A stretch of 64,000 bases of DNA from Clostridium sp. GTDB lineage: Bacteria; Bacillota; Clostridia; Clostridiales; Clostridiaceae. The DNA lies in contig JARLHR010000097.1 of the NCBI GenBank assembly GCA_031292145.1, forward strand, positions 1 through 64,000. The letters run 5' to 3'. Shown in pieces: positions 55,325 to 63,071 of the stretch. Numbering within the stretch: position 1 is the first letter of the stretch; each line of letters opens with the position of its first letter. The notes under the pieces were generated by a model. It was given only the letters and a program-made list of their open reading frames with translations. It did not search any database and was not told the DNA's origin. A program made the translations under genes and the position numbers.

Positions 55325-55996
55325 CTATTTAAAATAGTTTGGATAAACTTCTCTTATTTGATTTTTATCAAAGCTAACCATATTCAAATGTCCTTTCATT
55401 AATTCTTCTGCTATCTCTGGAGTCTTATTTTTTATAGCATTATAAATATCTTTATGCTGCTCATAAATATTATCCCAGCTATGATTAGATACTAATCTGA
55501 GCACACGAATTCTTTGAAATTCAGTACTGCCATCATTGATACTATTCCATATTCTTTTTTTGTTACAGCCTTCAAAAATTATCTTATGAAACTCTTCGTC
55601 AGCCTCAAATAATTTTTTATAATCTTGATTTTCTATATACATTTTTTGAAGCTTTAAATTCATTTCTAAGGCTAGTACATTTTCTTGTGAAAATTCTTTA
55701 CAAGCCTCTTTTACCACAGCTCTTTCTAAATGTTCACGTAAAAATCTTCCGTCTTCAACTGCAGATAAATCAATTAGAGAAACAATCGTTCCTCTTTGAG
55801 GATAAATATTAACTAACCCTTCTTGAGCTAAACGAACAAGTGCTTCTCTAACTGGAGTTCTACTTACACTATATTTTTCTGAAAGTTCTTTTTCAGAAAT
55901 ACTAGTGCCCGGCTCAAGATACAAATTAATAATTTCTTCTCTGAGTTTATAGTATATAGTTTTACTTGTTGTATTTTTATTTAATTCTAAAGCCAT
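55325..55996 (-). CDS. GntR family regulator (FadR subfamily, UxuR/ExuR-like)
   Basis: A 223-residue regulator: N-terminal winged helix (SEKELSEKYSVSRTPVREALVRLAQEGLVNIYPQRGTIV, residues ~38-76) and a C-terminal FCD helical effector domain (FLREHLERAVVKEACKEF ... EADEEFHKIIFEG ... HKDIYNAIKNK). GAAGGAG precedes the ATG. It heads the uxuA-uxuB-uxaC gene row on the same strand and two TACCATAC-TT-GTATGGTA palindromes lie upstream, so it most likely represses the uronate operon until fructuronate or a relative is bound. Confidence 0.9.
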   Translation of the reverse strand: MALELNKNTTSKTIYYKLREEIINLYLEPGTSISEKELSEKYSVSRTPVREALVRLAQEGLVNIYPQRGTIVSLIDLSAVEDGRFLREHLERAVVKEACKEFSQENVLALEMNLKLQKMYIENQDYKKLFEADEEFHKIIFEGCNKKRIWNSINDGSTEFQRIRVLRLVSNHSWDNIYEQHKDIYNAIKNKTPEIAEELMKGHLNMVSFDKNQIREVYPNYFK

Positions 55997-56022
55997 TTTA
56001 CATTTTCTCCTTCATTAACTTC

Positions 56023-56079
56023 TACCATACTTGTATGGTAGTAATATTTCTATTTTACCATTATCGTTTGCAGTGTCAA
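56023..56079 (-). promoter_or_regulatory. Promoter-operator cassette, gene-proximal copy
   Basis: On the minus strand: TTGACA (56074-56079), 16-bp spacer, TAAAAT (56052-56057), then the perfect inverted repeat TACCATAC-AA-GTATGGTA (56023-56040) just after the start point. A GntR protein on it would block initiation. TGCAAACGATAATG in the spacer resembles a CcpA cre box. Confidence 0.75.
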
Positions 56080-56147
56080 GATAAGTATTTGTAGCTTAGC
56101 ATCTTATAAGTTTGTTGAATCCTAAAACTAAATTATATTTTTTCCAT

Positions 56148-56204
56148 TACCATACTTGTATGGTAGTTATGTTTTTATTCTATCATAATCGTTTACAATG
56201 TCAA
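56148..56204 (-). promoter_or_regulatory. Promoter-operator cassette, distal copy
   Basis: Same design as the proximal copy: TTGACA (56199-56204), 16-bp spacer, TAGAAT (56177-56182), operator TACCATAC-AA-GTATGGTA (56148-56165). The spacer contains TGTAAACGATTATG, 12 of 14 matches to the CcpA cre pattern. Centres of the two operators are 125 bp apart. Confidence 0.75.
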
Positions 56205-56317
56205 GGTGAATTTTCATATTCTTTCCACAATCATTTAATAACCTTGATATACTTAGCATTTTTCTAAAAAATATTTCCAAAATTAAAAATCCTGATTTAT
56301 CAGATGCTTACCAATTA

Positions 56318-56486
56318 TTAGGGCTTAAGGCATCTGAACGAAAATAACTAGTCAAAGATTCTGAGGATATTTTTCGCTAGGCGAAGGACCATAGCCCGCG
56401 CACAGCCAGCTATGTAAGGGTTGTAGTGATAAAGCATAGCACAAAACAGACCAGAACCTGACTAGTTATTTTTTGAAGCCCCCTAA
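56318..56486. repeat. Hairpin repeat related to family A (family C)
   Basis: About 169 bp. Left end TTAGGGCTTAAGGCATC ... AAAATAACTAGTCA, right end TGACTAGTTATTTTTTGAAG ... CCCTAA; the arms are inverted copies. Interior GC-richer loops (GCTAGGCGAAGGA, GCCCGCGCACAGCC) give it a structured core. It resembles family A only in the AAATAACxAGTC part of the arm. It ends 9 bp after the DUF362 stop codon. Confidence 0.65.
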
Positions 56487-56495
56487 GAAAATGGC

Positions 56496-57530
56496 TTATT
56501 TTACTTCCACAAAATTATACTGCTTACTACCTAGTCCTATTTTTTCAGCATAATCAAGAGTATATCTTCCTCTTCTAAATACAGTTTTACCATTGTTTCT
56601 ATCAAGAACATCAAGACAAGCCTTATCAATAGCTACTGGATCAGTTGATGCGAAAACTCCAACATCATTTACTATTGGCTTCATGCTATGCCCTTCACAA
56701 TCACAGTTTCTAGTTATATTAAAAGCATATGTTATATAAATATTATTTTTGTCCTTTGCAGCAGCATAAGCATATTCTGAAAGCCTTTCATTAAATGACT
56801 TTGAAATAGATGCAATCCAACTATTAGAAATAGCACCATGTGGACATATTGCCATACACGAAGCACAACCGATACATTTGTCTTTATCTATTTTAGCTTT
56901 TCTATTCACAGTTATAGCACTTTCTGGACACTTTTTTGCACAAGCACTACAAGCTTTACATTTTAATATACTTACCTTAGGTATAGAATTTGCATGTTGA
57001 GCCAGTTTTCCTCCTCTAGCTGCACACCCCATTCCAAGCTGCTTTATAGCACCGCCAAAACCTGCAAGAGCATGACCCTTAAAATGACTCATAACAATTA
57101 ACTGTTTTTTATTAGCTATTTCTTTTCCTATTTTACACTTGTTAAAATGATTTTTATTTATATCAACTTCTTCAAAATCTTCACCATACTCCCCATCAGC
57201 TATTATTATAGGAATCTCTGTGAAACCATGTTCCAAAGCAAGCTTTACATGCTTTTCTTTTGTGGTTCTTTCTCCTCTATAAAGAACATTGGTTTCTATA
57301 AACGAACTATCTATATTTTTTTCTTTTAAATAGTTAATTACCCCATCAAAATTTTCTGACCTTATGAAAGTGTTATTTCCCTTTTCTCCAAAGTGAACTT
57401 TAATTGGTATGAACTTTTCAAGGCTTAAATTTTCTTCTTCAACTACTTTTTTTAAAAGTTCTCTAGCAGCATTACTGATTTCTTCTGTTTTAGAATATGA
57501 ATCAATAGATTTAAAATATACATTTTTCAC
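56496..57530 (-). CDS. DUF362 domain protein with two 4Fe-4S clusters
   Basis: A ~344-residue soluble protein with an N-terminal DUF362 domain (SHFKGHALAGFGGAIKQLGMGCAARGGKLAQH), a central double ferredoxin motif (CKACSACAKKCPESAI and CIGCASCMAICPHGAI) and a C-terminal DUF362 part (CDCEGHSMKPIVNDVGVFASTDPVAIDKACLD). Such proteins are predicted to handle electrons, but no reaction is established. Start is GTG at 57530 with GGAGGGG 6 bases upstream. It stands alone between two repeat elements. Confidence 0.85.
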   Translation of the reverse strand: MKNVYFKSIDSYSKTEEISNAARELLKKVVEEENLSLEKFIPIKVHFGEKGNNTFIRSENFDGVINYLKEKNIDSSFIETNVLYRGERTTKEKHVKLALEHGFTEIPIIIADGEYGEDFEEVDINKNHFNKCKIGKEIANKKQLIVMSHFKGHALAGFGGAIKQLGMGCAARGGKLAQHANSIPKVSILKCKACSACAKKCPESAITVNRKAKIDKDKCIGCASCMAICPHGAISNSWIASISKSFNERLSEYAYAAAKDKNNIYITYAFNITRNCDCEGHSMKPIVNDVGVFASTDPVAIDKACLDVLDRNNGKTVFRRGRYTLDYAEKIGLGSKQYNFVEVK

Positions 57531-57545
57531 AACGAACCCCTCCAA

Positions 57546-57577
57546 TTAGGCATATGAAAAAATTGAATATGCCTTAA
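57546..57577. repeat. Minimal family A element (ends only)
   Basis: TTAGGCATATGAAAAA joined almost directly to TTGAATATGCCTTAA: both terminal repeats of family A with no interior, 32 bp. It lies 16 bp upstream of the DUF362 start and may be an internal-deletion derivative. Confidence 0.5.
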
Positions 57578-57725
57578 TAAATTAAAGAAACTTTTCATAC
57601 AATAATATTACATATAATAATAAAATTCAAGTTATTGCCAATAAGATGTGGCCTTACTTACACATTTTAATTGTAACCTTTTTAGTTTTCTTCAACTTAG
57701 AAATATTTATTTTATGAAAAATAGA

Positions 57726-57754
57726 AAAACATAGGGCATATTTCCCTATGTTTT
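57726..57754 (-). terminator. Terminator of the trehalose operon
   Basis: Stem AAAACATAGGG (57726-57736) with CCCTATGTTTT (57744-57754), followed on the minus strand by TTTTTCTATTTTTC. It starts 21 bases after the EIIA stop codon. Confidence 0.85.
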
Positions 57755-57774
57755 ACTAAAATTAATATTACTAT

Positions 57775-58326
57775 TTACTCCAAAATTGTTAACAATAAAG
57801 TTGATACATCCATATTTTCTTCTTTACTATTAATTATCCCAGAATACTCTGAACTATTTGTAATGATAACTAATGTTGTTGTCTCATAACCACTGTTGCT
57901 TACTAAGTTTAAGTCAAATTCCAATAGTGGCGTTCCTACTTCAACTGAGTCTCCACTATTGACTAATGTTTTAAACCCGTTACCTTTTAACATTACTGTA
58001 TCAATTCCAATATGAATTAAGATTTCCATCCCATCCTCGCTCTGAATACAAATGGCATGCTTGGTAGGAAATATCGAAAGTATTTTTCCTCTTACAGGTG
58101 AAAATAACTTTCCTTCGTCAGGAATAATAGCAATTCCATCCCCCATACAACCTGTACTAAATGTTTGATCTGATACTTTTGATAATTCTAAAATTTTTCC
58201 TTTTAAAGGACTATATATTGGAAGTTGTTTTTTTCCATATTCCCTTACTGGCAAGGTATACTTAGTTTTATTTACATCATCACTTTTGTTAAGGATCTTA
58301 TTAATTATTTCTTTTATGTTAAACAT
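57775..58326 (-). CDS. PTS glucose-type EIIA protein
   Basis: A ~183-residue EIIA(Glc) family phosphocarrier with a ~35-residue N-terminal extension. The two active-site histidines are H90 (TKHAICI) and H105 (LIHIGIDT; phosphorylated). It passes phosphate from HPr to a sugar EIIB. Start at the ATG at 58326 with GAGGG upstream; earlier in-frame codons run into the treC end region. Trehalose EIIBC proteins often lack an EIIA domain, and this gene, last in the tre row, most likely serves the disrupted treB. Confidence 0.9.
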   Translation of the reverse strand: MFNIKEIINKILNKSDDVNKTKYTLPVREYGKKQLPIYSPLKGKILELSKVSDQTFSTGCMGDGIAIIPDEGKLFSPVRGKILSIFPTKHAICIQSEDGMEILIHIGIDTVMLKGNGFKTLVNSGDSVEVGTPLLEFDLNLVSNSGYETTTLVIITNSSEYSGIINSKEENMDVSTLLLTILE

Positions 58327-58371
58327 AATTCTCTTTTCCCTCAATTTCATTTGGATTTTCATATGCCTAAT

Positions 58372-60018
58372 TTATTTTATAAATGCTATAGATTCATATG
58401 CCCTTAGAGTAAAACTTGACTCTAAATCTCTTTCTTCATAATTTGTAATAATACATTTGTATTTTTCTAAATCTTCTATATCTAACTGAATATCTACTTC
58501 TTTTTCATAAAAATTATTAATAACAATTAAAGACTCGTCCATATATTCTCTTTTGTAGGCAAATACAGAATCATTTTCTTCTAATATAGGCGCATAATTT
58601 CCATAAGCTATAACATCATATTTTTTTCTTAATGAAATCAACTTTTTGTAATGATAAAAGATAGAATTTTCGTCTTTTAAGTTCTCTTCTGCATTTATGT
58701 TCTTATAATTACTATTTACACTAATCCATGGTTTTCCTTCGCTGAATCCTGCATTTTTAGTGCTATCCCATTGCATTGGTGTTCTAGAATTATCCCTTGA
58801 GCGTTCTTGTAAAACCTTATATATTTCCGCTTCAAGTATGCCTTGTTCTTTTAATATTTTAAAATAATTCAAACTCTCTACATCCACATATTGATTAATG
58901 TCTGTGAAATATGCATTTGTCATTCCTATTTCTTCACCTTGATATACATATGGTGTACCTCTTAATAGATGAATCATTGTTCCTAACATTTTAGCCGACT
59001 CTTTATGATACTTTTTGTCATTTCCAAATCTAGAAACTATACGAGGTTGATCATGGTTACACCAGAAAACAGCATTCCATCCCTCTCTTTCTTGCATTCC
59101 TAACTGCCATTCATTAAATATTCTCTTTAAGGCTTTAAATTCACATTCTTGTAATTCCCATTTATTTTGATTTTTGTAATCAACCTTTAAATGATGAAAA
59201 TTAAATACCATTGACAATTCTTTTTCTTTTGGATCAGAATATCTAATACAGTTATCAAGGGAAGTTGATGACATTTCCCCAACAGTTATAATGTCATCAT
59301 GCTTTCCAAATGTATTTTCATTTAACCTCTTAAGATATTCATGTATTCTTGGACCATCTGTATAAAATTTTCTCCCATCACCCTCTAGGTCATTTTCAAA
59401 TTTTTCTGGCTTTGATATCAGATTTATAACATCAAATCTTAAGCCTTTAACTCCCTTTCCTATCCAATAGTTGACTATGGAATAAATCTCTTCTCTAACC
59501 TCTTCATTATCCCAGTTTAAATCAGCTTGAGTTCTATCAAAAAGATGCAGATAATATTCATTAAATTTTTCTACGTACTCCCAAGCATTACCGCCAAATT
59601 TAGACTCCCAATTTGTAGGCTCAGCATTATTTACTGGTTCTTTGAAGATGTAAAATTCTTTATATTTTTCTTCACCATCTAATGCCTTTTTAAACCAATT
59701 ATGTTCAGTTGATGTATGATTGAAAACCATATCCAGCATTATATATATATTTCTTCTTTTAGCTTCTTCAACTAATCTTTCAAAATCTTCCAAAGTTCCA
59801 AAGCTTGGATCTATATTATAATAATCAGCAATATCATATCCATTATCTACTTGAGGTGAAGGATAAAAAGGAGTAAGCCATATATAATCTATACCTAAAT
59901 TTTTTAAGTAATCTAATTTTTCTATTACTCCGTTTAAATCTCCAAATCCATCACCGTTTGTATCACAAAATGATTTAGGATATATTTGATAGACAGTACT
60001 TTTCTTAAAATCCTTCAT
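58372..60018 (-). CDS. treC: Trehalose-6-phosphate hydrolase (GH13)
   Basis: A 548-residue alpha-amylase-family enzyme that splits trehalose-6-phosphate to glucose and glucose-6-phosphate. Nucleophile D196 (GLRFDVINLI), acid/base E248 (TVGEMSS) and transition-state Asp D323 (CNHDQPR). Length and the QIYPKSFCDTNGDGFGDLNG start are typical of phosphotrehalases. AAAGGA precedes the ATG. Second gene in treB-treC-EIIA. Isomaltose/oligo-1,6-glucosidase is an alternative for the family, but the PTS and TreR context favour trehalose. Confidence 0.93.
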   Translation of the reverse strand: MKDFKKSTVYQIYPKSFCDTNGDGFGDLNGVIEKLDYLKNLGIDYIWLTPFYPSPQVDNGYDIADYYNIDPSFGTLEDFERLVEEAKRRNIYIMLDMVFNHTSTEHNWFKKALDGEEKYKEFYIFKEPVNNAEPTNWESKFGGNAWEYVEKFNEYYLHLFDRTQADLNWDNEEVREEIYSIVNYWIGKGVKGLRFDVINLISKPEKFENDLEGDGRKFYTDGPRIHEYLKRLNENTFGKHDDIITVGEMSSTSLDNCIRYSDPKEKELSMVFNFHHLKVDYKNQNKWELQECEFKALKRIFNEWQLGMQEREGWNAVFWCNHDQPRIVSRFGNDKKYHKESAKMLGTMIHLLRGTPYVYQGEEIGMTNAYFTDINQYVDVESLNYFKILKEQGILEAEIYKVLQERSRDNSRTPMQWDSTKNAGFSEGKPWISVNSNYKNINAEENLKDENSIFYHYKKLISLRKKYDVIAYGNYAPILEENDSVFAYKREYMDESLIVINNFYEKEVDIQLDIEDLEKYKCIITNYEERDLESSFTLRAYESIAFIK

Positions 60019-60041
60019 AATATTTTATCCTTTCATTACCC

Positions 60042-61457
60042 CTAATTAATTCCTTTTTTCTTTCCTACAATAACAGTAAGCGTAAATGGTATAACTATAG
60101 CTACAACCATGCATACTGCGAACATCACCATAAATGCCGGCTTAATTGATAATATACCTGGAATTCCTCCAACACCGATTGAATTTGCCATCACTCCGCT
60201 GCCAACTGAAATAATTGCTGCTATTGCTGATCCTGTCATTCCACAGAAAAATGGGAAACTATATTTTAAATTAACACCAAACATTGCTGGTTCAGTTACC
60301 CCAAGGTACGCTGAAATACAAGCTGGTACATTGATTTCTTGAGCCTCTTGATTTTTTCTTTGTAAATATATCATTGCTAGAACTGCTGATCCTTGTGCAA
60401 TATTGGATAAAGCTATCATTGGCCAAAGTGATGTGCCATTAAATTGTGCCATCAATTGAAGATCTATTGCATTTGTCATATGATGAAGTCCTGTAATAAC
60501 AAGTGGTGCATATAAGAATCCAAAAACTGCTGCAAAAACTGCTCCAAATTATGATGTAAGTCCACTATATACTACTTGTGAAATTGCTGAACCAATTGCC
60601 CAGCCTATAGGCCCTATTACAATGTGTGCAATTAAAACAGCTGGTACTAATGCAAGGAATGGTACAACTATCATTGATATTGATGCTGGACTTATCTTTC
60701 TTGCACCTCTTTCAAGGAATACTAATGTGAAACCTGCCAATATTGCTGGTATAACTTGAGCTTGATACCCTATCATTTTTACTTGTGCAAATCCAAAGTT
60801 CCAGAAAGGAATTTTATCTGCTGCTGTACCTGCTACTGCATAAGCATTTAAAAGTTGTGGTGAAACTAATGTAATACCTAGTACTATACCAAGAATTTGA
60901 GTTGTGCCCATTTTCTTTGTGATTGACCATGTTATACCTACTGGTAGGAATTGAAATATTGCTTCTCCAATTAACCATAAGAAACTATATGTTCCAGCCC
61001 AGAATTGTGACACTTCAACCAAGGATTTTGTTCCACCTTCTAGTAATTTTATATCTCCAATAATATTTCTAAATCCTAGAATTAAACCTCCAACGATAAT
61101 AGCTGGAATAAGAGGTGAAAATATTTCTGCTATGTTAGCCATAAGCTTTTGCATAAAAGTCATATTATTTTTAGCAACATTTTTCACTTCATCTTTACTC
61201 ACACCATCTACGCCTGAAACTTTTATAAAGTCATTATAAAAAGTTGATACTTCATTTCCGATTACAACTTGGAATTGACCTGCTTGAGTAAATGTACCTT
61301 TAACACTTTTTAATTTTTCAATTGCACCTTTATCAGCTTTACTTGGATCATTTAATACAAACCTCATTCTAGTAACACAATGTGTAACAGCTGATATGTT
61401 TTCTTTCCCACCAACATACCTTAATAATTCTTTAGAGTCATTTTCAAATTTACCCAT
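60042..61457 (-). pseudogene. treB: PTS trehalose-specific EIIBC, interrupted by TAA at codon 303
   Basis: From the ATG at 61457 (GGAGGT upstream): EIIB domain with active Cys in ISAVTHCVTRMRFVL (~residue 28), then EIIC helices. The frame reads ...VVYSGLTS, TAA (60549-60551), then FGAVFAAVFGFLYAPLVITGLHHMTNAIDLQL without shift to a normal end (VGKKKGIN) at 60042. Full length with read-through would be ~471 residues, as expected for trehalose EIIBC. Both halves are well conserved (ITGLHH, GVTEPAMFGV), so a single base change (for example from TAT/TAC Tyr, TCA Ser or CAA Gln) is enough. If real, trehalose uptake through this PTS is lost, although treC and the EIIA remain intact. Confidence 0.88.
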
Positions 61458-61591
61458 AAATAATACCTCCAAATAAATTTTGTTTTTTTAATGAATGATT
61501 CTACGGATTGTTATCCATTAGTAACTGCCACTTTTCTTAAGTCTAATTTTTCAGCGTGTGGCATTAATTATTAGGTCTTGTACCATTTTTC

Positions 61592-61605
61592 AGTATACGT
61601 TTACC
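61592..61605. promoter_or_regulatory. cre-like catabolite site in the treB leader
   Basis: The reverse complement reads GGTAAACGTATACT, 12 of 14 matches to the CcpA cre pattern TGWAANCGNTNWCA. It lies between the promoter and treB start, where CcpA could block elongation. Confidence 0.45.
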
Positions 61606-61749
61606 CTTGACTTATAGTATTTCTCCAACCAAAATCAAGTTTCATCTAATACAGATCTGCATGCTCTATAAGTTCAATTGAACAAACATTTATTATTTCT
61701 AAAACTTAGTTTTTTATACTAAATTTCATTTTTAAATGTTTACATTATT

Positions 61750-61778
61750 ATAATATTCCATTTTGAACATATCGTCAA
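61750..61778 (-). promoter_or_regulatory. Promoter of the trehalose operon
   Basis: On the minus strand: TTGACG (61773-61778), 17-bp spacer, TATTAT (61750-61755). It is about 290 bp before the treB ATG. A -10 a few bases on (TATAAT) is also possible. Confidence 0.55.
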
Positions 61779-61788
61779 CACTTTTTTC

Positions 61789-61810
61789 GAAATTTGTTTA
61801 AACAAATTTC
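61789..61810. promoter_or_regulatory. TreR operator candidate 1
   Basis: A perfect 22-bp palindrome with core TTGTTTAAACAA (61794-61805) immediately upstream of the treB -35. Confidence 0.6.
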
Positions 61811-61854
61811 ACAAAACTTACCCATCCCCTTTTAAATAGCCATTATCTGCTTTC

Positions 61855-61898
61855 AGCACTTATCTATAATATGTTTAAACACATTTTAGATAAGTGCT
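61855..61898. promoter_or_regulatory. TreR operator candidate 2 (44-bp inverted repeat)
   Basis: AGCACTTATCTA ... TAGATAAGTGCT flanks a central TGTTTAAACA (61872-61881), with only a few mismatches between the arms. It shares the TGTTTAAACA core with candidate 1, 77 bp centre to centre, so a looping pair is possible. Confidence 0.6.
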
Positions 61899-61979
61899 AA
61901 ATTTGTTCATATACTTTATGCAAATCTAATATAGTTATAAATAAATAATTTCACTTAATAAATTTATAATCATAATGCA

Positions 61980-62085
61980 TAACCTTTAGCAGACTTTAAG
62001 TTCATATACACACTAGAAATAAGAATCATATTTTGTGGAGCGGTAATCCCAATTTTAGCCTATACATATATTTTATTTCTAATAT
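61980..62085. repeat. Degenerate family B element
   Basis: The block AGACTTTAAGTTCATA ... AGAAATAAGAATCATATTTT followed by GTGGAGCGG matches the left part of the family B hairpin at 34345-34397 (AGACTTTGAACTCACA, AGAAATCAAATGCATTTG, GTGGAGCAG). TATTTTATTTCTAATATT later pairs with AGAAATAAGA. Much shorter than the first copy. Confidence 0.5.
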
Positions 62086-62164
62086 TTAGTTAACTTATTG
62101 CTAAAAGTGAAGTATAATTAAAATGTATATATTGGATTAAACATATTTTAAAGGAGTGTTTGTT

Positions 62165-62884
62165 TTGCCTAATGTAAAATTTAAAGATATATATCATGCC
62201 CTAAAAGACGATATAGATAATGGTAAATATGATGCTTCTATGATGCTTCCTACAGAGATGGAATTAGTAAATACATTTAAGTGCAGTAGAAATACTGTTA
62301 GAAGAGCTATTAGTGAGTTAAGCAAGGATGGATACGTTGAAAGCGTTAAAGGTAAGGGCGTTATTATATTAGATAGCAGAGAATCCATAGAACTTCCAAT
62401 TGGAAATTTATTAGGTCTTCAGGAATTAAAATTAAAAAAGAAATTCACTACTAGTGTTGTGAGTTTTTCAAAAATAACTATAGATAATCATTTGTCAAAG
62501 AAAACTGCTTTAAAAGCTGATACGGAGGTATATCATCTTCATAGAATCAGATTTCTTGATAACGAGCCTATAATTCTTGATATAAATTATTTTAGCTCAG
62601 ATGTAGTTAAAGATTTAACTATAGAAATAGCCCAAAAATCTGTATATGAATATATAGAAAAAGAGCTGAATACAAAAATTCTTGCTTCAAAGAAAATTAT
62701 TGTTGTGGAACATGCAACTGAATTAGATAAGCGTTATTTGGATTTAGGTACTTATGATTGTGTTGTTATAGTAAAAACCTATGCATATACTGATTCAGGA
62801 AAGCTTTTTGAATATACCGAATCTCGCCATAGGCCAGATAAATTTGTTTTTGTTGAAAATTCATCTATGAGAAAAAGCGAATAA
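62165..62884 (+). CDS. treR: GntR family trehalose operon repressor
   Basis: A 239-residue regulator: N-terminal GntR winged helix (KFKDIYHALKDDIDNGKYDASMMLPTEMELVNTFKCSRNTVRRAISELSKDGYVESVKGKG, residues ~4-62) and a UTRA effector domain (DTEVYHLHRIRFLDNEPIILDINYFSSDVV). The start is a TTG at 62165; AAGGAG lies 8 bases before it, and the earlier GTG overlaps that site. It is divergent from treB-treC-EIIA and two TTTAAA-centred palindromes sit between, so it is the likely repressor, released by trehalose-6-phosphate as in Bacillus TreR. Confidence 0.9.
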   Translation: MPNVKFKDIYHALKDDIDNGKYDASMMLPTEMELVNTFKCSRNTVRRAISELSKDGYVESVKGKGVIILDSRESIELPIGNLLGLQELKLKKKFTTSVVSFSKITIDNHLSKKTALKADTEVYHLHRIRFLDNEPIILDINYFSSDVVKDLTIEIAQKSVYEYIEKELNTKILASKKIIVVEHATELDKRYLDLGTYDCVVIVKTYAYTDSGKLFEYTESRHRPDKFVFVENSSMRKSE

Positions 62885-62898
62885 TTCTAATTTCAAGA

Positions 62899-62925
62899 GC
62901 CTACTAAGGCCCTCCCTTAGTAAGC
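62899..62925 (+). terminator. Terminator of treR
   Basis: Stem GCCTACTAAGG (62899-62909) with CCTTAGTAAGC (62915-62925), loop CCCTC, followed by TTTACTTTTAT. 15 bases after the stop codon. Confidence 0.85.
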
Positions 62926-63071
62926 TTTACTTTTATAAATATATATCCTTTATGTAAATATAGTTTTTAGGAATATACATAAAACCATTAAGGCGCATGA
63001 AAATAAATCTTTATTAATCTCTAAAAATTTAGTATTAAAATTTCCACATACGTTATTTATCTATCGCTGAA

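Larger units (their letters stand above)
55997..56317. other. Region upstream of the uronate regulator
   Basis: 321 bp. It contains two copies of a ~60-bp cassette (operator plus promoter, listed below) and the 3' part of an AT-rich stretch before a hairpin repeat. No other gene seen. Confidence 0.6.
61458..62164. other. treB-treR divergent intergenic region
   Basis: 707 bp between treB and treR. It contains a treB promoter, two TreR-like palindromes, a cre-like site, and a degenerate family B element (separate entries). TATAAT at 62112-62117 could be the -10 of treR. No gene seen. Confidence 0.55.

Noticed and set aside
9063..61457. Alternative genetic code or programmed stop readthrough to explain the three stops
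   Set aside because: Dozens of other genes here end normally at TAA and TAG, and the three contexts share no readthrough signal.
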